In this document: positions 43,830 to 51,200 of the stretch, one piece after another
Position numbering within the stretch: position 1 is the stretch's first letter
Layout: each line of letters begins with the position of its first letter
Origin: Pseudomonas plecoglossicida NBRC 103162 = DSM 15088
Lineage (GTDB): Bacteria > Pseudomonadota > Gammaproteobacteria > Pseudomonadales > Pseudomonadaceae
Reading direction: 5' to 3'
DNA: 64,000 bases
Assembly: GCF_000730665.1 (NCBI RefSeq)
Contig: NZ_BBIV01000012.1
Location: 109,894-173,893, forward strand
The notes under the pieces: model-generated
Database searches by the model: none
The model's input: the letters and a program-made list of their open reading frames with translations, nothing else
Told to the model about the DNA's origin: nothing
Program-made: the position numbers and the translations under genes

Positions 43830-43855
43830 CCCCGCCTCCGGTCAAGGAGGCGGGG
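43830..43855. terminator. Terminator hairpin between tamB and the secreted Ig-like gene
   Basis: A CCCCGCCTCC/GGAGGCGGGG stem with a 6-base loop lies between convergent stops at 43817 and 43864. There is no long T-tract. Confidence 0.7.
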
Positions 43856-43863
43856 GCGACCTG

Positions 43864-46149
43864 CTACTGGATTACCAACGGTACTGTGCGCACGGTGCCC
43901 AGCGAGGATCGGATCGTCACCGTCGGGTTGGCGCTCGGCACGACGGTCGTGGTGGTGGTCGAGAGCCGCCAGCGGCCGGTGACCGGCACTGTGGTGGTGC
44001 CCAGCGTGACCAGCCCGTTGGCGGTTGTAACCTGGACGGTGAGGGTGTTGCCGACCACCGCCGAGGAGGTCCCGGACAAATCCCAGGTGTAGCGATCGTT
44101 GGCGCGCACCCGTGCGACGGCGCTGGTCACCTGCAAGTTTTCCTGGCTTACCTGGGGTGTGACCTGCACGGTGACGGTGGCCGGTGCCGAGAGTGTCCCG
44201 AAGGTATCCCGGACCTGGTAGGTGAAGCTGGTGGCGAAGGCAGTGGTGACAGTCTGCGGTGCGGTGTAGGTCACCACTGTGCCGTCGGTACTGACACTGC
44301 CCTGGCCAGCCGCCGGCTGGGTCAGGATCAGTACGGTCAAGGGCGTGCTGCCGGAGTCGTTGAGCAACACATTGAGCGTCAGCGTTCCGCCCTGGCTGGC
44401 AGCGGTGTCGTTATTGGCGACAGGCGCCGGGTTCGGGGTCACATTGACCGTGACCGTTGCCGGCTCCGAATCGAGCCCTTTGCTGTCCCTGGCGATGTAG
44501 CTGAAGGTCGCCTGCAGCGGGACATTGCTGGCCGGTGGTGTGTAGGTCAGGCTGGTGCTGCCGTTGAGCGCCACCGTACCCTGGCCTGCTGCCGGCGGCG
44601 CGAAGCTGCCGATGGTCAGCGGGGTGTTGTTGTCGGGGTCGCTGTCATTGGCCAGCACGTTGATGGTGATCGGCACGCCCGCGTTGGTGCTGACGGTGTC
44701 CGCCACGGCCAGCGGTTTCTGGTTGTCTGCAGGGGCGTCGATGATCCCGCCGACGGTCACTGGTTCGCTGTCCGATCCGCCGGCAGCCGACTTGACCGTA
44801 ACGCTTTCCGGTGGCTGGGTCAGGTCATCGACCACCAGCGTTCCGTCTGGTGGCAGCGGCCCGTACCCCTGGGCGACGAGGCCAGGATTGAGGACTTTGT
44901 CGCTGGAGCTCGCGGTAATGGTCAGGCGGTGATCGTTCGGGTCATATCGAGCGGTACTGACTTTCACCACATCGACAGGTGTGCGTGATACCGAGGTGGG
45001 TTTGGTCGCGCCAGCCGATTCGCTGGCTGTCAGCACCACCACGGCGGGCGGCGCGGCGGGGGTCGCGAAGGTGGTATAGAAGTAGCCGTTGTTGTCCGTC
45101 AGCAGATTCGCGTTGGGCAGGCACGGTCCGGGTGGTGTGCCGGTGAGGGTAAGGGTAGTGCGGTAGCACACCGTCGATGCAGCCGGGGCCTGGGTGCCGC
45201 TGTTGGTACGCAACGAGTCGGCGAATATTTCGACCCGCGAGCCGTTGCTGTCACGCTGGTAGGTGATGCGCTCCACTTCCACGGGCGTCTGGCTGCGGTC
45301 GTCGTAGATCTTGCCGGAGATAGCGAACACATCGGTGCGCAGTGTGCCCGCAGGCCCCGAGATTTCCAGATAGTTCTGCGGGTTGCCCTCGTCATCGAGG
45401 ACCGGGCTGCCGCGCACCGCGTCAGCGAGGTTCGGGTCGCCCACGAACTTCTCCTGCAGGCCGGTTTCCGGGTTGGTCTCGGTGAAGTAGCGGGCGATTT
45501 CCATGCCGGCTTCGTTGGTCAGGCTGTTGGGGGCGGTCGCGCTGTACAGGAACGGCCCGAGGGCGCCCTGCAAGGCCCCCGAGTAGTTGAGCGTGGCGAT
45601 ACCGATATCACTGGTGTCGTTGATCGCCCGCCGCCCCGGCGTGGCAACGACATACACCTTGGTACCGTACGGATGGCGTACGGTGTACATGCCCGCGGTG
45701 GGAACCGCGGCGCGAATACGGATGCGGGCGAAGTTGTGCTGTTCGCCATCGACGATCTCGCCTTCGCCGGCCACCGCTTCCAGTGCAGCGACGTACTGCT
45801 CGATGCCGAAGGTTCTGTCACCGACGCTGCCGTCGGCGGCGAACCAGAAGCTTTCACCAGGCCAGTTGTTGGGGAAGATGATGGGCTCGGCGGGGTTGAA
45901 GCCGCCCTCGGCGGGAATGGTGCACATGTAGCCGGGGGCGGCTGCGGTGCCTGGTGCGCGGGAGCTGACTGTCCTCGACAGGCAGAGCTCCAGCTTCACG
46001 CTGTTGAAGTCCTGGTACCACATGGGGAACCGGCCGGTGGCGAGGGTGTAGGGCCCCGGGTCGAAACTCTGCAGGGCGGCGTTGGCACCGCCCGCCATGG
46101 CGATGGACAGGCTCAGTGTGTTGAAGATGAAACGTGGCCACTTGTTCAT
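43864..46149 (-). CDS. Secreted protein with C-terminal cadherin/Ig-like repeats, partner of multicopper oxidase locus
   Basis: A 761-residue protein with a signal peptide (cleavage near GGANA, residue 23). Residues about 25-230 are homologous to the next gene upstream (WYQD...LCLSxxVSSR, PGYMCTIP, FWFAADG, FARIRIR, VPTAGMYTVRHPYG). Residues about 480-670 hold two cadherin-like/Big_9-type repeats (VADTVSTNAGVPITINVLANDSDPDN; ANNDTAASQGGTLTLNVLLNDSG). A final unknown domain follows. AGGAGG precedes the ATG at 46149, 35 bases after the upstream stop. Its function is not known; co-regulation suggests it serves the multicopper oxidase. Confidence 0.85.
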   Translation of the reverse strand: MNKWPRFIFNTLSLSIAMAGGANAALQSFDPGPYTLATGRFPMWYQDFNSVKLELCLSRTVSSRAPGTAAAPGYMCTIPAEGGFNPAEPIIFPNNWPGESFWFAADGSVGDRTFGIEQYVAALEAVAGEGEIVDGEQHNFARIRIRAAVPTAGMYTVRHPYGTKVYVVATPGRRAINDTSDIGIATLNYSGALQGALGPFLYSATAPNSLTNEAGMEIARYFTETNPETGLQEKFVGDPNLADAVRGSPVLDDEGNPQNYLEISGPAGTLRTDVFAISGKIYDDRSQTPVEVERITYQRDSNGSRVEIFADSLRTNSGTQAPAASTVCYRTTLTLTGTPPGPCLPNANLLTDNNGYFYTTFATPAAPPAVVVLTASESAGATKPTSVSRTPVDVVKVSTARYDPNDHRLTITASSSDKVLNPGLVAQGYGPLPPDGTLVVDDLTQPPESVTVKSAAGGSDSEPVTVGGIIDAPADNQKPLAVADTVSTNAGVPITINVLANDSDPDNNTPLTIGSFAPPAAGQGTVALNGSTSLTYTPPASNVPLQATFSYIARDSKGLDSEPATVTVNVTPNPAPVANNDTAASQGGTLTLNVLLNDSGSTPLTVLILTQPAAGQGSVSTDGTVVTYTAPQTVTTAFATSFTYQVRDTFGTLSAPATVTVQVTPQVSQENLQVTSAVARVRANDRYTWDLSGTSSAVVGNTLTVQVTTANGLVTLGTTTVPVTGRWRLSTTTTTVVPSANPTVTIRSSLGTVRTVPLVIQ

Positions 46150-46184
46150 GTTACCTCCTGGCGCTTGATCCGAATTCGCATGGG

Positions 46185-47576
46185 TCACTGCACGATGACC
46201 ACTTCTTCTGTATCGCTGCCGCCGTTCGCCGAAGTCACCCGCACGCTTGCCGGCGGGACGGTGCCGGCGTTGGGCGACAGGGCCTTGTCGGCGCCGCCGG
46301 CCAGTTCACCGATCAGCGCGCCGCTCCTGCCGGCGTAGGCGGTCAGGGTTGGCGGCGCGATACGGTCGCTGGTCGAGGCTTCGATGGTCAGCCGGCCGCT
46401 GCTGCGGCTGTATTCGGCGCGGCGGATGGTGACCTGATCGGTCAGTTGCACAGGTACGGTGGTTGGCGCATGCAGGGTAGGAATCGCCAGATGGTTGTCG
46501 ACTGTCACTTGCAGGGTCGACGGCAGCGACGGGTCGACTGCCGACTGGCCGTACCAGCTGCCGGTCGAATTGGCCTCCGTCATGGTCACGGCAGTACCCG
46601 CGCTGTCCAGGAAGTTGGCCGTTCCGGGAGGCGGAGGGGCCATGGCGAAGACATCCTGATGCGCGATCACGCCAGCGGATGTGGATCCCCTCGAGTAAGT
46701 GGCCCGCTGGACCAACGCCGGGGCAGGCAGATCCACCGCGCTGAGCTTGCCGGAAACGGAGAATGTGTCGCTGCGAGTATCGATGCCGTTGGGGCCCTGG
46801 ATACGCAGGTAGTTGGTATTGAAGGGGCTGCCGGTCACGGGTTCCTGCAGATTCGGGTCGCCAATGAAGGTCTCTTGCTGGCCGGTTTCCGGGTTGGTCT
46901 CGGTATAAGGGCCATTGAGGCTGCGCAGGAACGGTCCGATGTCGCCCTTCAGCGCGCCGGAGTAATCACCGGCCGGGCCGATGCCGATATCGCGGGTCAT
47001 GTTGATTGCCCGGGTGCCACCGGTGTCGGCGAATTCTTCAGGCGTGACGTTGAACACGTCGACACCATAGGGGTGGGTGACGGTGTAGACGCCGGCTGTG
47101 GGCACATCTACCCGAATGCGAATGCGGGCGAAGCTCAGTTGGTGGCCGTCGGCGACCTCGCCGTTGAACGCAGCTTCGATGGCCGCGCCATAGGTCAGGT
47201 CGATGCCACTGGCGGCATCGGTGATGGCACCGTCCGCGGCGTACCAGAAGGTTTCGTCCGGATAGTTGGTCGGGAAGACGATGGCCTGGGTGTCATCGAA
47301 CTCCCCAGGTGCCGGGTTGAGCACGCACATGTATGCCGGCGCCCCGGGCGTGGGTGCCGTGCGCGAGCTGACTGCCTTGCTCAGGCACAGGTCAAGGGCC
47401 CGGCCATGGGTATCCTGATACCAGGCGGCGTAACCCGTCTTGTTTCCGCTGTCGAGGGGGTACGGGCGCTCTCCAGGGACACCCGGGTCCACGGCGTAGA
47501 GGCCTGCCCGCGCCGTCCCGCCACTCAATGACGCAAGCAGGATCGAACTTGCCAGTAGGGTCAATCTGTTGTGCAT
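46185..47576 (-). CDS. Secreted protein of unknown function, paralogue of the 761-aa neighbour
   Basis: A 463-residue protein with a signal peptide (cleavage near GTARA, residue 24). Its body shares the whole N-terminal domain with the downstream gene: AWYQDTHGRALDLCLSKAVSSR, AYMCVL, FPTNYPDETFWYAADGAITD, FARIRIRVDVPTAGVYTVTHPYG and GDPNLQ. It lacks the cadherin-like repeats. Four conserved Cys lie in the N-terminal part. AGAGGA is 8 bases upstream of the ATG. It is first in a two-gene operon with a sigma-54 promoter (47645-47660). No known family is recognised. Confidence 0.85.
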   Translation of the reverse strand: MHNRLTLLASSILLASLSGGTARAGLYAVDPGVPGERPYPLDSGNKTGYAAWYQDTHGRALDLCLSKAVSSRTAPTPGAPAYMCVLNPAPGEFDDTQAIVFPTNYPDETFWYAADGAITDAASGIDLTYGAAIEAAFNGEVADGHQLSFARIRIRVDVPTAGVYTVTHPYGVDVFNVTPEEFADTGGTRAINMTRDIGIGPAGDYSGALKGDIGPFLRSLNGPYTETNPETGQQETFIGDPNLQEPVTGSPFNTNYLRIQGPNGIDTRSDTFSVSGKLSAVDLPAPALVQRATYSRGSTSAGVIAHQDVFAMAPPPPGTANFLDSAGTAVTMTEANSTGSWYGQSAVDPSLPSTLQVTVDNHLAIPTLHAPTTVPVQLTDQVTIRRAEYSRSSGRLTIEASTSDRIAPPTLTAYAGRSGALIGELAGGADKALSPNAGTVPPASVRVTSANGGSDTEEVVIVQ

Positions 47577-47644
47577 GATTCAGTCCTCTGGAAATGACGC
47601 AGGCTGAGTGGAACAGTTCAATCGAAAGGTTCTGAATCGGCATC

Positions 47645-47660
47645 AGCAATGATCGTGCCT
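47645..47660 (-). promoter_or_regulatory. Sigma-54 (-24/-12) promoter of the secreted-protein operon
   Basis: On the minus strand GGCACG-ATCA-TTGCT matches the consensus TGGCACG-N4-TTGCW with exact 10-base GG-to-GC spacing. Expected start is near 47634, about 58 bases before the ATG at 47576. Confidence 0.78.
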
Positions 47661-48007
47661 TTTCAACTTAAACACGTTGCAGGGGGCGACATTGTCTGCA
47701 AATTATGTGAGTCGAAATTAGTTGGTTTGACGTATGTCGAGGTGGTGATTGTCGCCGTGTTAAAGCGGCGCACGGTATTCATGGGGTCATCAGGGTTGCC
47801 CGCATTTTTATGTTGTGACGATTTGAGTAAAAGTGCGCTCGGTAGGGTGTCAGATGGAAACTCATACTTGTCGAAACTGATAGCAATGGGTGATTTCGCC
47901 CAGTGCTGGGGAACTCTTCTTCTCGCCGGGAGTGCCGCGGTGAAGGCCTGCGACTGTTTCATCGGTGATACTTTGGCAATGCAATTCTGATGTTTTGTAA
48001 TCGATGT

Positions 48008-48024
48008 CAACTTTGTGACAGTTG
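48008..48024. promoter_or_regulatory. CAACT-N7-AGTTG palindrome, candidate enhancer site
   Basis: A symmetric site about 150 bases upstream of the right-hand sigma-54 promoter and about 360 bases from the left-hand one. This fits an upstream activating sequence for an NtrC-type activator. It is only an inference from position. Confidence 0.35.
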
Positions 48025-48161
48025 GTTGCGCGCGCGTGCATTCCAGTTTTTCATACATATTTAGAAACAAGTTTGGGGAATAGATAAAGCTGGTGGGTGA
48101 CGTATTTTCCCCCATTATTCGAGGTCACTTCACAACTTATTGAATTCAAACTCGATTTATG

Positions 48162-48179
48162 TTGGCGCGATATTTGCAA
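48162..48179 (+). promoter_or_regulatory. Sigma-54 (-24/-12) promoter of the giant multicopper oxidase gene
   Basis: TTGGCGCG-ATAT-TTGCAA differs from the consensus TTGGCACG-N4-TTGCA at one base, with exact spacing. Expected start is near 48189, so the ATG at 48225 (36-base leader, GGAGG) is the real start and the ATG at 48159 would be untranscribed. Confidence 0.78.
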
Positions 48180-48224
48180 GGTCGAGGGTCAGCCCTGTTT
48201 GTGCTGACTTGGAGGACTGCCCAA

Positions 48225-51200
48225 ATGACCTGCGCACCTATGCACGCTCAAATCGACCTCGATCGCATCCGTTGCTGGTTGAGGAGGCCGCATGGATTGG
48301 CGTTGCTTGCGGGCGTATGGCTCGGAGGTGGCGAGCTGGCCGAGGCGGCGGTGCAGTGCCAGCGCACCTTGGTGGCCAACGTCGTGGCCATCGACCAGCC
48401 ACTGATGTTCAACCGGCTCGGTGCGCACAACCCCAACGGCATGATGTACGCCCTGCGCGGGGATGTGGTGGACGCCAATGGGGTGTTGATCACCCAGGGC
48501 GGCAGTGCCACGCCAGGTCAGGTCACCTTGCGCCCGGACAAGCGGCCGCGCCCCCTGGTGCTGCGGGTTGCTGCGGGCGATTGCCTGACGGTCAACCTGC
48601 AGAACCTGCTGGCTTTCCAGGCCAACCCCAACGGCCAGGGCGCCGACCATGAGAATGCCGCCAACGGCGAATTGCATGTAGACGCTCAAGTCGCCGACCG
48701 TCATGTGGGGTTTCAGGTCAATGGCCTGCAGGCATTTGCATCGATCAACGATATTTCCGCCAACAGCGGACGTAACGACAACACCTTGCTGGCGCCCGGG
48801 CAGAGCCGTAGCTACACCCTCTACGCCGAACGTGAAGGTACTTTCGCGGCGACCAGTTACGGCGCCACCTTCGGTAGCGAAGGCTCCTCCGGCAACGTCG
48901 GCAACGGCCTGTTCGCCCAGGTCGTGGTGCTGCCCAAAGGTGGGCAGGCCTATCACAACACGGTCACCGAGGAGGACATGCGCTTGGCCACGCGCGGGCG
49001 CACCCCCGCCGGCCAACCTGTCATCGACTACCAGGCTCGCTACCCGGTGCTTGAACCCTGGATCACGGAAGGGAAGGCAGGCAAACCGATCCTGAACATG
49101 GTCGACGGCAACGAGATCATCGCCAGCAACGTCGACGCAGTGGTCATGGGGCCCAATGCCGATGGCAGTTTCCCACCGAGCACCTATCCCCTTGAAAGCC
49201 AGGGCAAGCGCAACCCCAGCTTGCCCAATCGCCTGGAGCCCTTCCGCGATTTCGCTGCGGTGTTCCATGACCAGTCTGCTGTCGTCCAGGCGTTTCCAGG
49301 CTTCTGGGCTGACCCCGTGTTCGGTCAGATGCTCGATCCGACTCGCGACGCCTTCATGGTCAATTACGGTTCCGGTGGCATGGGCGCCGAGGTCATCGCC
49401 AACCGGGTGGGTGTCGGCCCCATGCACGATTGCTTGTCCTGCGCCTATGAAGAATTCTTCCTCAGTGCACACACAACCGGCGATATCGCGATGCAGGTGG
49501 ATGTGCCGGCCAACATCGGCCTCGAGCTGCTGACCCCCGGCCAGGTACCTCCCGCCGACCGTGTCGGCATCAAGGCCAGCATGGCGCTGTACCCGGCCGA
49601 GCCCTCCAACGTCGCTCACAGCTACCTGGGCGATGCGGTGAAGGTGCGTAATATCAGCGTCGGTTACGAGCAGCACGTGTTTCATCTGCATGGCCACCAG
49701 TGGCTGTTCAACCCCAACGATGACAACTCCGACTACATGGATGCGCAGGGTGTCGGCCCTGGGTCTGGTTACACCTATGAAATCGCCAACGGTGGGTCCG
49801 GCAACCGCAATCGGGTGGTCGGCGATGCGATCTACCACTGCCATTTCTACCCGCATTTCGCCCAAGGCATGTGGGCCATGTGGCGCATCCACGATGTCTT
49901 CGAAGAGGGCACGCGCCTGGCGGTAACCCAGCAGGGCAACAACGACTTTCACGCGCAGCCGTTTGCCCTGCGCAGTGGCCTGCCGGCCGCCGGCGCCCGG
50001 GCCTTGCCCGATGGCGAGATCGTCGCCGGCACGCCCATTCCGGCGGTTGTGCCCTTGCCGGGCAAGGCCTTGCCGCCGATGCCGGGCAAGGTGGTGGTGA
50101 TTCCCAAGATGAGTGGTGAAGCGCCGAATGCAGCGCAGGAACCGGATGACCACAGCCAGGCTCCGGCAGCGCAGAAAGTCGTCGGCTCGCTGGCCCTGGT
50201 CGATCGCAGCGAAGCCAACCGCAACGCCGATGGCAGCCTGAAGAATCCCGGCTACCCGTTCTGGATCGGCGGCGTTGAAAGCACCGTCGGCCAACGGCCG
50301 CCGACGCCACCGCTGGACATGCTCGATGCGCAAAAGGCCGCGGCCTTGAAAGACAGCGGCAACGCCTTGTGGGCAGCGCTGGATCCGGCTCAGGCCGGTG
50401 GCTGGGATGGCGGCCTGCCTCGTCATGGCCTGGATGGTTGGGCCGCTGGCGGTGAGGCGCACGTGACCACCAGTCTGCTGGACATGAGCAAGGCCCTGGA
50501 ACGCGCCAAACCTGTGTATTTCCCCGAGGAGGGCACCGAGGTCGAGCAGTCGGCCATGGCCTTCCATGCCAAGCCATCGCATGCCAGCTTCGCCGTGCTG
50601 CCCAGTGGCCAACTGCTGCCGCGCGACTTCCTTACCAACGGCGGGCCTCCCGTGGCAGGCGCGCCGTTTTTCGAACCGTGCATGGACGACCGGCAAAAAC
50701 GCCTGACCCGCAGTGCCGGGGCCGGCAGTTTCAACAGCGGCGAGCGTCTCGACGCCCAGTCGTTCAGCGGCGCGTCGATGTTCAGTGCCGATCACCCGCG
50801 CGTCTACAAAGGCGCCAATATCCAGTTCGACGCCGTATTCAACAAGATCGGCTATCACTTCCCGCAAACCCGCATCCTCACCCTGTGGGAGGATGCCTGG
50901 CCGGTGATCAACAAGCAGCGCCCACCTGAGCCGCTGGTGATGCGCATGAACACCTTCGACTGCACCATGTACCAGCACACCAACCTGGTGCCTTCCGTCT
51001 ACGAGCTCGACGATTACCAGGTGCGTACGCCAACCGACGTCATCGGCCAGCACATCCACTTGCCCAAGTGGGACCTGACGGCCGCCGACGGCTCGGCCAA
51101 CGGATGGAACTACGAGGATGGCGTGCTCTCGCCCTCGACTGTGGTCGAGCGCATCCACGCTATCCGGCGGTTCAACGATTGCCAGGACGGCGACCCTCGC

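Larger units (their letters stand above)
47577..48224. other. Divergent regulatory region with two sigma-54 promoters
   Basis: 648 bases, AT-richer than the genes. It holds -24/-12 promoters facing left (47645-47660) and right (48162-48179) and candidate enhancer palindromes between them. Short ORFs on both strands lack ribosome-binding sites. Confidence 0.75.

Noticed and set aside
47649..48115. Two short overlapping ORFs in the divergent promoter region
   Set aside because: No ribosome-binding sites, no family features, and they cover the sigma-54 promoter and enhancer region.
48159..48224. Upstream ATG (48159) as start of the multicopper oxidase
   Set aside because: It overlaps the -24 element of the sigma-54 promoter and lacks a ribosome-binding site; the ATG at 48225 has GGAGG and leads into a normal signal peptide.
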